Shown piece by piece: positions 1-6,749 of a stretch of DNA of 62,205 nucleotides. The notes beneath the pieces are model-generated. The model saw only the letters and a list, made by a program, of their open reading frames with translations, did not search any database and was not told where the DNA came from. Both the position numbers and the translations under genes were made by a program. Numbering within the stretch: the first letter of the stretch is position 1; every line of letters starts with the position of its first letter. Origin of the DNA: Bernardetia sp. (lineage in GTDB: Bacteria; Bacteroidota; Bacteroidia; Cytophagales; Bernardetiaceae); assembly GCF_020630935.1 (NCBI RefSeq), contig NZ_JAHDIG010000007.1:1-62205 (forward strand). The letters are read 5' to 3'.

Positions 1-55
1 TAACTGATAACTGATAACTGATAACTGATAACTGATAACTGATAACTGATAACTG
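1..55. repeat. Tandem heptamer repeat (taactga)n
   Basis: Just under eight head-to-tail copies of the 7-mer taactga run from the window edge to three bases before the stop codon of the Nfu gene. The array may continue outside the window. There are no spacers and no dyad, so it is a simple microsatellite-like repeat. A second heptamer run (aattacg) lies at 19990-20010. Confidence 0.9.
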
Positions 56-57
56 TA

Positions 58-657
58 TTATCCATTTTCAGCTACTACTTCTTTTACTTCAGGCATCATT
101 CTTTTAAAAAGATTTTCAATACCTGATTTGAGTGTGATAGCAGAAGAAGGACATCCACTACAAGAGCCTTGAAGCAGAACGCTTAGTTTTCCAGTTTCTT
201 CATCAAACCTAGAAAAAGAAATTGCTCCTCCATCCATCTCCACAGCAGGACGAATATATTGGTCTAAAATATCTTTTATTCTTGAAATCGTAGGGTTGTC
301 GTTTAGTTCTACTTTTGAATCTGGCAAGTTATCTGAAAAAACAGGTTTTTGAGCCTCAAAATATTCTTTCAAATAGTTGCGAAGAATTGGATTGATTTCT
401 ACCCATTCTTTACTCTCATTTTTAGTAATAGTAATGAAGTTTTTACTTAGAAAAACACGCTCTACAAAATCAAATTCTTTGAAGAGAGATGCTGCCAAAG
501 GAGAATCTGTAGTATCTTCTGCTGTTGCATAATCTTTTACTACACCATCTGCCATAAGCATAAAGCTCATTACAAACTTCATTGAGTTTGGATTTGGATT
601 TTCTTCTATATATATGTGTACGTGGGGCGTACGATTGTTGTCTGTAATTACTGCCAT
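58..657 (-). CDS. NifU/Nfu family Fe-S cluster scaffold/carrier protein
   Basis: A 199-residue Nfu-type protein that carries assembled Fe-S clusters from the SUF machinery to client enzymes in the cytoplasm. The N-terminal half contains the Nfu_N signature (ENPNPNSMKF, about residues 19-28). The C-terminal half is a NifU_C domain whose cluster-binding CxxC is visible as GSCSGC (C166 and C169). Length and two-domain order match bacterial and mitochondrial Nfu proteins. It is not adjacent to other suf genes; sufB is at the far end of this window. The start codon ATG is the first in frame, and upstream DNA is non-coding for about 300 bases. A minus-strand TAnnTTTG box about 120 bases upstream could be its promoter. 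Confidence 0.93.
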   Translation of the reverse strand: MAVITDNNRTPHVHIYIEENPNPNSMKFVMSFMLMADGVVKDYATAEDTTDSPLAASLFKEFDFVERVFLSKNFITITKNESKEWVEINPILRNYLKEYFEAQKPVFSDNLPDSKVELNDNPTISRIKDILDQYIRPAVEMDGGAISFSRFDEETGKLSVLLQGSCSGCPSSAITLKSGIENLFKRMMPEVKEVVAENG

Positions 658-776
658 AAGATATAAATTATAAAGCCTTTTTATTTTTTAAAGACTGGTT
701 GTTGTTTTATGTTTTCTATCAAACAAAAAAAATGCTTTGAAGTTATATAATTATTCTCAACATTTCTTGTTGCTTG

Positions 777-784
777 CAAAGATA
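777..784 (-). promoter_or_regulatory. Possible -7 promoter box for nfu
   Basis: Read on the minus strand this is TATCTTTG, a full match to the Bacteroidota -7 element TAnnTTTG, about 120 bases upstream of the nfu start. No TTG is found at the usual 19-21 base spacing, so support is partial. The rest of 658-953 shows no gene. Confidence 0.3.
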
Positions 785-953
785 CCATAAAATAGAGCCA
801 AAATTAAATGCGTAATATATAATCTATTTTAAAATGAGAGATTCTGGATAAGGGAAAAACAAAACTCATAAAACAATATAAGTATTTGTATGTTATATAA
901 TTAGGTTACAATAAATGTAACAATCTATTTTTTTAACTACAATAATAATTTTT

Positions 954-1337
954 ATGGAAACTTATCAAGAATCAATTATAGAGGCTCAAGCAAAATTAAA
1001 AAATGTTCCCCAAGAGGAAATTAAACCTAGATATGGAGTAGCTCCTGCATTTATCATGCGTATCATGCTCATGAGTTCTGTTGCATTTTTATTAGCTATT
1101 GGCTTGGAGGTTGTTGTTATTCACTCTATTATAGGTAATCCTGAAGTAGATTTAGTGCGTAAAGTAGCATTTTTAGGTTTTGGTAGTGGGCTTTTAGGTG
1201 CTGCTATCGGAATGATTACAGCATTTGCCTTTATTTTGAAAAAGAAATTTGATTATAAAAATGCTATGTCAGTAATGGCAGTAGTGTTAGTACTTCTGAT
1301 GATTGGAGTAGCACTCTTAGGAGATTATGCTGTTTAA
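954..1337 (+). CDS. Small hypothetical inner-membrane protein
   Basis: A 127-residue protein of no family I recognise. A hydrophilic N-terminus of about 28 residues is followed by three hydrophobic segments (about 29-55, 69-95 and 103-123). The second is glycine-rich (GFGSGLLGAAIGM) and the second and third are separated by a basic loop (KKKFDYK). This predicts a three-pass inner-membrane protein with a cytoplasmic tail. It is a single-gene unit, divergent from nfu, closed by a strong terminator at 1359-1414. Function unknown. Confidence 0.75.
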   Translation: METYQESIIEAQAKLKNVPQEEIKPRYGVAPAFIMRIMLMSSVAFLLAIGLEVVVIHSIIGNPEVDLVRKVAFLGFGSGLLGAAIGMITAFAFILKKKFDYKNAMSVMAVVLVLLMIGVALLGDYAV

Positions 1338-1358
1338 TCCACCTCAATAGGAAAAATT

Positions 1359-1414
1359 TTATAGAAAAAAATAAGCCTTTCTTCATGTAGAGAAAGGCTT
1401 ATTTTTTTCTATAA
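1359..1414. terminator. Bidirectional terminator, 24-bp perfect stem
   Basis: Bases 1359-1382 and 1391-1414 form a perfect 24-bp inverted repeat around the 8-base loop tcatgtag. A-runs on the left and T-runs on the right make it a Rho-independent terminator in both directions. It lies between the converging gene ending at 1337 and the HlyD gene ending at 1427. Confidence 0.92.
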
Positions 1415-1426
1415 GCTATAAACATT

Positions 1427-2758
1427 TTATTCGAAAGCTTCAATAGAATAAATAGTTTGCTCCAAAAATTTATCTAATAGGCTTCTTTCCTCCAGTACTA
1501 TTTCTACTACTCCATAGATTTCACTCTTTGCATCCAAATCTATTTCTTTATTTCGATTGGTGGTCAGACCGTTTTCTAGTTTGAGTTGTACAGAATATTG
1601 ATTTTCCTGTGGCGCAAGACTAATTTGAGCCACTTCTGCTTCTAGCCAGCCATAACGAGCAAAAGGGTATGCTTCTAACTTTATTTTTGCCTTATTAGCA
1701 TTTTGCCCTGTCGTAAGTTTTGAAATATGTTTGGCTTCTACTTTGGTGTAAGCATACGTTGCATTTTCTTGAGGAATGATAGAAACAATTTCTTTATCTA
1801 TTCCTACTGACTGATACAGATTGATAGGATTAAAAAAGTTTACTTTTCCTTCTATTGGACTGATAATTAAATAGTTACTCTTCCAATCTTCTAACATCTT
1901 TTTAAGTGAAGCAAAACTTGTTCTTAGTTCTTGTTTGTATTTAAAGGCTTGTTCTCTAAAGGCAATAGATACCTCTACAAGCTGCTGATTGAGCTGGCTT
2001 ACTCTCATTTTGGCATTTAGGTTGGCTTCTTTGTTTTGTAAGAAGCTACTTTCTTTGTTCAGAAATGCACTTTTTGTCTGTAAAAACTCTTGCTTTGCAA
2101 TCGCCTCACTTTTGTAGAGCAAAGAATCTGTAATGTATTTTTGTTTGCTTAATTCATAGTCCCTTTTTTGAAGTTCATATTTTTCATCTACTATTTTACT
2201 TAGTGAATTTTGAATTTCTATTTCAGAACGAATAGCAGCCTGTTTTTGTGCGTGCGAGTTGGTTTGTGAAAAAAGCTGATAATCTAAAATGCTATTCTTA
2301 AATCTCTCATAGTCTAATTGTAGATTTCCCAAACTTGTAAAAATAGGAATTTCATTTTCTGTAAAGAAGGCTATATTTTCAAAGGCAGCATTCTGAGAGG
2401 AAATCGTATCCAAATAGCTTTCCAAACGTTGGGCTTCTTTCCAGTCTGTTGTGCTTTCCAAAACTATTAAAAGCTCATTTTCCTTTACATCTTGACCGTG
2501 TTTTGTATTGATAGAAACAATACGACTATTAATTTTAGGAAATAGATTTGCCTTTGCTTGATTAGCATAAATAGTAACACTTGAAGTAGAGAGTTCTGGA
2601 TAGCGAATAAAATATGAAACTACAAACATCAATAGCAATACACCAAAGACGATTGTGATTCCTGAGCGCATTAAAAATCCTTGGGGAGCTGTGAGTAATT
2701 CTTGTGTTTCTTCTGAATAGGAGCGAAAAATAGCTTCTTTATCGTTGTTTTCTGGCAT
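1427..2758 (-). CDS. HlyD-family periplasmic adaptor of a peptide exporter
   Basis: Membrane-fusion (HlyD-like) subunit of a type I-style peptide secretion system. One N-terminal transmembrane helix (about residues 33-57, ending FIRYPEL) is followed by a lipoyl/barrel half (VKENELLIVLES), a long alpha-helical coiled-coil stretch rich in Q, K, S and E, and a returning barrel region (SPIEGKVNFF) with a C-terminal beta domain. It would link the inner-membrane C39 ABC exporter (6750-8963) to an outer-membrane channel; no TolC-type gene lies in the window. I chose ATG at 2758 (443 aa, starting MPENN). A GTG at 2791 overlapping the upstream stop (TAGTG) would add 11 residues. A TATCTTTG box on the minus strand at 2794-2801 would fire downstream of that GTG, weakly favouring the ATG. 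Last gene of the peptide operon. Confidence 0.88.
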   Translation of the reverse strand: MPENNDKEAIFRSYSEETQELLTAPQGFLMRSGITIVFGVLLLMFVVSYFIRYPELSTSSVTIYANQAKANLFPKINSRIVSINTKHGQDVKENELLIVLESTTDWKEAQRLESYLDTISSQNAAFENIAFFTENEIPIFTSLGNLQLDYERFKNSILDYQLFSQTNSHAQKQAAIRSEIEIQNSLSKIVDEKYELQKRDYELSKQKYITDSLLYKSEAIAKQEFLQTKSAFLNKESSFLQNKEANLNAKMRVSQLNQQLVEVSIAFREQAFKYKQELRTSFASLKKMLEDWKSNYLIISPIEGKVNFFNPINLYQSVGIDKEIVSIIPQENATYAYTKVEAKHISKLTTGQNANKAKIKLEAYPFARYGWLEAEVAQISLAPQENQYSVQLKLENGLTTNRNKEIDLDAKSEIYGVVEIVLEERSLLDKFLEQTIYSIEAFE

Positions 2759-2790
2759 TAAAATATGGTATATCTTGAATTGAAAAATCA

Positions 2791-4419
2791 CTACAAAGAT
2801 AATTGTTCTTCTTTGTTTTCTTCCACTTCGTCCATCTCATTAGCCAAATGAACTAAGAAATATTCCAAATCTGAAACTCTATAATTTTCTGGTAGAAGCC
2901 TTCCATTTACAATAAAAGCTGGAGTAAAGGTAATTCCCTGCTGATTTATCCAAGCATAATGTTCTGAAATAATGCTCTCTTTTTCACTTTCTGAGTAAGG
3001 TGTTGGAAGGTCAGAAAGCATTTCTGAGATTTGTTTGTAGTCTTCATTTTTCTGACTCATCGTCAGATGACAAGTTGTAGTGGTAAAATAATTACCGAAG
3101 CTTTCTCTTAATTTTTGTAAATCTTTCTTTGCCGTTTTGCACGGTGGACACGTAGGGCGACTAATTACTACCAATGAGACTTTATTATATTCCTCTTCGT
3201 CATCAACAGAAACGTCATTTCCTTCAACAAAATGTGTTGGTATATGCGTAGTATCTATTTTTCTAGATTGTGAGAGCAGAGTTTGAAAAAGCTCAAAGTC
3301 ATATTTGAAAGAATGTAGTTTCTGATTTTTATTTTTATAGGAATTGTATTTTGTGAAAATAGGTTTTAAAACATTCCATACAAGGGTAGGCAATAGAAAG
3401 GCAAACAGAAATATAGAAAGAGCAGAAATGAAAGTAAATGTTGTAATATTAGGGGCATCAGAAACAGATAAAAAAATTCCTCCTAATATAGCTTGTACAG
3501 ACAATACTGCCATCACAGAAACGCACAAAGAACACCACGTTTTGAGTACAAATTTTTGATAGTAGAGCGAAGTAATTACTGCAACTATTCCCAACACAGC
3601 TATCAAACTTTGAATGAATAGCCCAAAAGCATTACTAATGAGTAAGAAGAGAAATCCTCCAAAGAAATAATAAACACCCAGTTCTGAAAAAGTAAACCAG
3701 TTTTTTAGAGTATCAATTTTAGTTGTTTTGTCTGTATTTGTTGTATCAGCACAAGAGGATGAGTTACCAAAGGCAGTACAGGCTTTTTTGAAAACCACAT
3801 TGTCTTTAAAAATTTCTCCAGAAAGTAAGATTGCACTAAGTACGAACCCAATACCATGAAGAAGGTAAAATGAGATTTCAAAAAGGGAAGAAATAGAAAA
3901 ATTACCACTTGAAAATAGAGAATTTCCAATTATGAATAAAAGTGAAGCAACAACTAGCACTTGGACAATCGTTTTGCTAGTGTTCAATACTTTTTGTTTT
4001 TGTTCTGCTTTCTTGTGAGCAAGATAATTAGGTTCTTTAGAATTTTTATTCTTGTCTAATAGAAGTGTGTAGCCTGTCCAAGATTTCTCAAAATCTTCTA
4101 TTATAACAGATTTTTTTTCTCCTTTAGGGCTTATCAGACTTACTTTCTCGTCTTCTAAACTTTCTAAAACGAAATAGTCATTATGAACTTTACCATTTTC
4201 ATCTTCTTCAGCAGACAAAACGAGTGCAGGTAATGGTATTTCTGAAAGCTCCTCTCTTCCAATCTGCACAGCCAAAGAATCTACTTTATAATAAGCCAAG
4301 AGCAATTTTATATCACTCAATGTTTGTGCATTATTACACTTTTCTGTAAGTGTTTGTAAATAAAAAGGTGTGTATTCTACGCCTAATTTATCTAATAAGA
4401 TGGTAATTGTATTTTTCAT
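2791..4419 (-). CDS. Degenerate C39-like domain + VKOR + thioredoxin fusion (disulfide-forming membrane protein)
   Basis: A 542-residue fusion from ATG at 4419; an upstream ORF extension of 33 residues looks unreal. Residues 1-140 resemble a C39 peptidase (LLAYYKVDSL, PLPALVL, YFVLES, SWTGYTLLL) but lack the catalytic Cys and the His before FV, so the domain is probably a non-catalytic binding module. The middle is a multi-pass VKOR domain: loop cysteines around FGNSSSC and the membrane CxxC in WCSLC. The C-terminal part is a thioredoxin domain with CPPC (C424, C427) and cis-Pro loop TFTPAF. VKOR-Trx fusions make disulfide bonds in the periplasm using quinone. Its place directly downstream of cysteine-rich GG-leader peptides suggests it oxidises them. 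The partners are inferred; the domains are well supported. Confidence 0.9.
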   Translation of the reverse strand: MKNTITILLDKLGVEYTPFYLQTLTEKCNNAQTLSDIKLLLAYYKVDSLAVQIGREELSEIPLPALVLSAEEDENGKVHNDYFVLESLEDEKVSLISPKGEKKSVIIEDFEKSWTGYTLLLDKNKNSKEPNYLAHKKAEQKQKVLNTSKTIVQVLVVASLLFIIGNSLFSSGNFSISSLFEISFYLLHGIGFVLSAILLSGEIFKDNVVFKKACTAFGNSSSCADTTNTDKTTKIDTLKNWFTFSELGVYYFFGGFLFLLISNAFGLFIQSLIAVLGIVAVITSLYYQKFVLKTWCSLCVSVMAVLSVQAILGGIFLSVSDAPNITTFTFISALSIFLFAFLLPTLVWNVLKPIFTKYNSYKNKNQKLHSFKYDFELFQTLLSQSRKIDTTHIPTHFVEGNDVSVDDEEEYNKVSLVVISRPTCPPCKTAKKDLQKLRESFGNYFTTTTCHLTMSQKNEDYKQISEMLSDLPTPYSESEKESIISEHYAWINQQGITFTPAFIVNGRLLPENYRVSDLEYFLVHLANEMDEVEENKEEQLSL

Positions 4420-4508
4420 TTTGAGATTTTTTATCAAAAAATAGTGACAGAAACTTATAGTAAGCTCTATCACTATTTTTAGTATCAATATAAAGATTGA
4501 TGGTTTAC

Positions 4509-4664
4509 TTACACCCAATCACAATTTGGATTTGGTTTACATAGTTTAGTTGGAGGACAACAACAAGGGTCATTAGGGTCGCAGTTTCTCCATCCCCCAT
4601 TTACATTTTTAGCTTTCGTTTGAGAGATAGCAAATTTTCCGAATTTCTTTTTTAATGATTTCAT
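4509..4664 (-). CDS. Double-glycine-leader Cys-rich peptide precursor (peptide C)
   Basis: A 51-residue precursor. Its 24-residue leader starts MKSLKKKFGKFAIS and ends VNGG, nearly identical to the leaders at 4847-5020 and 5492-5713. The predicted core after GG is 27 residues with six cysteines, including a CCC run (PNDPCCCPP) and many Pro and Asn. The GG leader is the known cleavage signal for C39 peptidase ABC exporters, one of which lies at 6750-8963. Last peptide gene before the VKOR fusion, 90 bases upstream of it and on the same strand. I infer an exported, disulfide-bonded peptide (bacteriocin-like or signalling); the activity is unknown. Confidence 0.85.
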   Translation of the reverse strand: MKSLKKKFGKFAISQTKAKNVNGGWRNCDPNDPCCCPPTKLCKPNPNCDWV

Positions 4665-4691
4665 ATATTATGTTTTTTATTTGTGTTAAAA

Positions 4692-4830
4692 TTAAAGTTC
4701 CCAGCACTCAAGTGGGTCATTTGGGTTAGGCAAATATTTATTTAAACAAGGATAAGGAGGAGTTCCTCCATTTACTTTTTTAGCTTTTTTCAGAAATAGC
4801 AAATTTTCGAATTTCTTTTAAAGATTTAAA
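4692..4830 (-). pseudogene. Broken GG-leader peptide gene (peptide B)
   Basis: A decayed copy of the neighbouring peptide genes. At 4828-4830, where the paralogues have ATG, there is TTT. The leader then reads KSLKEIRKFAISEK, with small indels against KSLKEKFGKFA. A one-base gain in an A-run throws the frame into a stop, while the other frame continues AKKVNGG and a 23-residue core ending LECWEL, with two cysteines. An ATG at 4860 is in frame with the leader part but lies inside the previous gene and still hits the stop. Either a real pseudogene or an assembly error in homopolymers; resequencing would tell. Confidence 0.75.
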
Positions 4831-4846
4831 TAAATATGAGTTAACG

Positions 4847-5020
4847 TTAGGCACGCTCATCACAACATATCATTTCACAAATAGTAGGTACTTGCAGATA
4901 AGTGATTGTTGCACAATCAAGTGGCAACTCACCACAATTGCAATCACGCCCACCTGTTATTCTGTTAATTTGTTTTTCAGAAACAGCAAATTTTCCGAAT
5001 TTCTTTTTTAATGATTTCAT
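4847..5020 (-). CDS. Double-glycine-leader Cys-rich peptide precursor (peptide A)
   Basis: A 57-residue precursor from ATG at 5020; a longer frame upstream is AT-rich and not conserved with the paralogues. The leader is 24 residues (MKSLKKKFGKFAVS to ITGG). The core is 33 residues with six cysteines (CNC near its start, ICCDERA-like end after EM), weakly hydrophobic in the middle. Same leader family as 4509-4664 and 5492-5713. First of a run of peptide genes leading into the VKOR and HlyD genes, so probably the head of that operon; a palindrome at 5076-5092 lies about 55 bases upstream. Predicted to be cut after GG and exported by the C39 ABC protein. Confidence 0.87.
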   Translation of the reverse strand: MKSLKKKFGKFAVSEKQINRITGGRDCNCGELPLDCATITYLQVPTICEMICCDERA

Positions 5021-5075
5021 CTTAAAATATGACTTTAAAAATTTGAATAAAAAAATAAATATCAAATTACTTTTT

Positions 5076-5092
5076 ACTTTTAGTAAAAGTAC
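5076..5092. promoter_or_regulatory. Near-palindrome shared with 6634-6650 (candidate operator)
   Basis: acttttagtaaaagtac: 7-bp arms (actttta / taaaagt) around one central base. It matches 6634-6650 at 15 of 17 positions. It sits about 55 bases upstream of the peptide A start, while its twin lies upstream of the divergent ABC exporter. Candidate binding site for a shared regulator; no regulator gene is visible in the locus. Confidence 0.45.
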
Positions 5093-5418
5093 TTGAGTAA
5101 TGTTGATGATTCAAATATTATAAAAATATTTTTTAAGTCAAAATACTGAATTTAGTACATAGTATGTTTTAATTGTGTAAATCGCTGTTATTTAGGTGTT
5201 TATAATTAATTGTGCGTTCTTTATTTAACATATATAAACACTTTTGCTGCATTTTTTTATGAAAACTACTTGTTTGTTACTTTTTTATTGTGAATTATAT
5301 CTTACAAAAACTCAACACAAAGTTCTAAAAATCAACATTTAGCCAAACCATTCTTAATATAGCTGCCACGTTCCACAAAATTATTATGATAGAGGTTTGT
5401 ATGTGTTTTTTTAGAAAC

Positions 5419-5460
5419 AATAAAACTGTTTATACTAGATGTAGTATAAACAGTTTTATT
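5419..5460 (-). terminator. Terminator of peptide D gene, 18-bp perfect stem
   Basis: Bases 5419-5436 and 5443-5460 pair perfectly over 18 bp around the loop agatgt, with flanking A/T runs. It is 31 bases beyond the stop of the peptide gene at 5492-5713, making that gene its own transcription unit, separate from peptides A-C. Confidence 0.88.
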
Positions 5461-5491
5461 TGCCATTGATTGACCTCAATAGATTAATTTA

Positions 5492-5713
5492 TTAATAAAC
5501 ATAGTAACAGCGTATTGATTCTGGTGTAGGTCTTACACCACAATTTGTGTATATGTTTCCATCTCTATCTCTATAATCGCAACAGTGTGTTCCTCCATGA
5601 CTGTAGTCCACATGAGCATCTATTGGAGGAGTAGTTACATCTCCACCAACAAGATTTCTAGTTTCTTTTTGAGATAAAGCAAATTTTCCGAATTTTTCTT
5701 TTAAAGACTTCAT
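5492..5713 (-). CDS. Double-glycine-leader Cys-rich peptide precursor (peptide D)
   Basis: A 73-residue precursor. The 24-residue leader (MKSLKEKFGKFALS to LVGG) is of the same family as peptides A and C, but the core is longer (49 residues) and unlike them: proline- and histidine-containing start, then THCCDYRDRDG, and two further cysteines, four in all, ending CYYVY. It ends at a strong terminator (5419-5460) and so is probably monocistronic. Shared leader means shared exporter (6750-8963); the divergent core suggests a different target or function. Bacteriocin-like activity is inference only. Confidence 0.87.
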   Translation of the reverse strand: MKSLKEKFGKFALSQKETRNLVGGDVTTPPIDAHVDYSHGGTHCCDYRDRDGNIYTNCGVRPTPESIRCYYVY

Positions 5714-6022
5714 AAATAAATTTTTGAAAAGTGTTAAAAATTAAGTTATTTATTGAAGTAGTAGTAGCTTATTTGCACATATAAAGTTATATAGATTACA
5801 ATAACTTTATATCACAATATTAGGAAAATAATATTCTTATTTCAAGAAAATCAAAGAAAATGCTTCTTGTTTTTCATAAACTGTTGTGAAAAAGACACCT
5901 TTGGTATGTTTTCTTACATAAAGCGTTTTGTGTTTGTATCAAGTAAAATAGCTTTGATTTGTTCCACTTAAAAAATACTTATTAGTTGTTCAATTCCTCT
6001 AAAATTATCTACTTCGTTTTTT
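5714..6022. other. Intergenic region with 12-bp inverted repeat
   Basis: 309 bases without a gene. Bases 5779-5790 (atataaagttat) and 5801-5812 form a perfect 12-bp inverted repeat around a 10-base loop, 66-99 bases upstream of peptide D. There is no T-run on either side, so an operator or RNA hairpin is more likely than a terminator. Confidence 0.45.
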
Positions 6023-6470
6023 TTACTCTAAAAGAGCGTCAATTTCGCTTGTATATAGTGAAAAGTAATTATAAAGATGTTGAGAATAGCCAAAAGTTGT
6101 AAAGCGTATGACTCCTGTCTTATCGATAAAGTAACTTTTTGGAGCTGAACTAGTCAGATAGTGTTCTTTCAAAAAGCCTTTCGTTACATTTTGGTAATCC
6201 TTGCTTACTACTTCACCTTTGAAATAACCGTCTCCTGCTTTATCCAAGTAGGAAGTTAGTATGACTTTTATTTCATCGTTCATTATAATACCTTTCTCTA
6301 AACCCTTTTACATTTGTTGAATCTTCTAGATAATTCTGTAATTTTAAAAAATCTTTTGGTGTATCATAATGAGATATAACTAAAAAAACTACGTCTTTAT
6401 TCTGATTTTTATAATGCTCTGGCAATTTATTTATAAATGAAACCTCACGCATATTTAGTAAAATATCCAT
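6023..6470 (-). pseudogene. Split thioredoxin-fold (TlpA-like) gene remnant
   Basis: Two minus-strand frames that overlap by 11 bases (6273-6470, then 6023-6283) together resemble a TlpA-like protein. The first gives the middle of the fold (FINKLPEHYKNQNKDVVFLVIS). The second gives the end (APKSYFIDKTGVIRF, the usual strand before the last helix). The N-terminal strand with its WCxxC is missing: the frame opens just upstream at FYSIGKEC with one cysteine only, and no ATG precedes it. I read this as an inactivated thiol-disulfide gene in the peptide locus. Two genuine short proteins translated by overlap cannot be excluded. Confidence 0.45.
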
Positions 6471-6630
6471 CTTCTCTTTACATTCTTTTCCAATAGAATA
6501 AAATTAAAAAGTAAGTTATTTTTTGTTTTTAATGTATTGTTTGTTTATGTTTGTATGTTGAAATTAGTTTTTTAAAAAAAAAGTGTTTTTTATTTTTTAT
6601 ATTATGTTTTTTAAATGAATTTTAATAAAT

Positions 6631-6651
6631 GGTACTTTTGATAAAAGTACC
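6631..6651. promoter_or_regulatory. Palindrome shared with 5076-5092 (candidate operator)
   Basis: A perfect 9-bp inverted repeat (ggtactttt / aaaagtacc) around the 3-base centre gat. The inner 17 bases differ from 5076-5092 at two central positions only. It is 36 bases upstream of the -33 element of the ABC exporter promoter, a suitable place for an activator or repressor site. Confidence 0.5.
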
Positions 6652-6686
6652 TAATTAGTGTTTTTGATATGAAAATTAAAGGTTTA

Positions 6687-6716
6687 TTGCAGTTTGAAAA
6701 TTTTGAGCTACTTTTG
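6687..6716 (+). promoter_or_regulatory. Promoter of the C39 ABC exporter
   Basis: TTG at 6687-6689, a 19-base spacer and TACTTTTG at 6709-6716 fit the Bacteroidota consensus (TTG-N19-21-TAnnTTTG). Transcription would begin near 6722, giving a leader of about 28 bases before the ATG at 6750. Confidence 0.7.
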
Positions 6717-6749
6717 TGAGGAATTTATAACAAGACAAAAAAATAAAAA

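Larger units (their letters stand above)
5021..5491. other. Intergenic region between two peptide genes
   Basis: 471 bases with no credible gene. It holds the 17-bp near-palindrome at 5076-5092, presumably in the control region of the peptide A operon, and the terminator of the upstream peptide D gene at 5419-5460. The remainder is AT-rich and featureless to me. Confidence 0.6.

Noticed and set aside
1-55. Possible CRISPR-like array
   Set aside because: Repeats are 7 bases long, contiguous and without spacers.
3344-3559. Plus-strand frame within the VKOR gene
   Set aside because: Antisense to a conserved gene, no homology pattern, composition of a shadow frame; many similar frames across the window were dismissed for the same reason.
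4420-4518. N-terminal extension of the VKOR fusion
   Set aside because: The extra 33 residues are hydrophobic, overlap the end of peptide C (4509-4664) and precede a better ATG at 4419 that fits the domain start.
4509-5713. Lanthipeptide or sactipeptide cluster
   Set aside because: No LanM/LanBC, radical SAM or other modifying enzyme is present; cores are not Ser/Thr-rich enough and the only tailoring enzyme is a VKOR-thioredoxin fusion.
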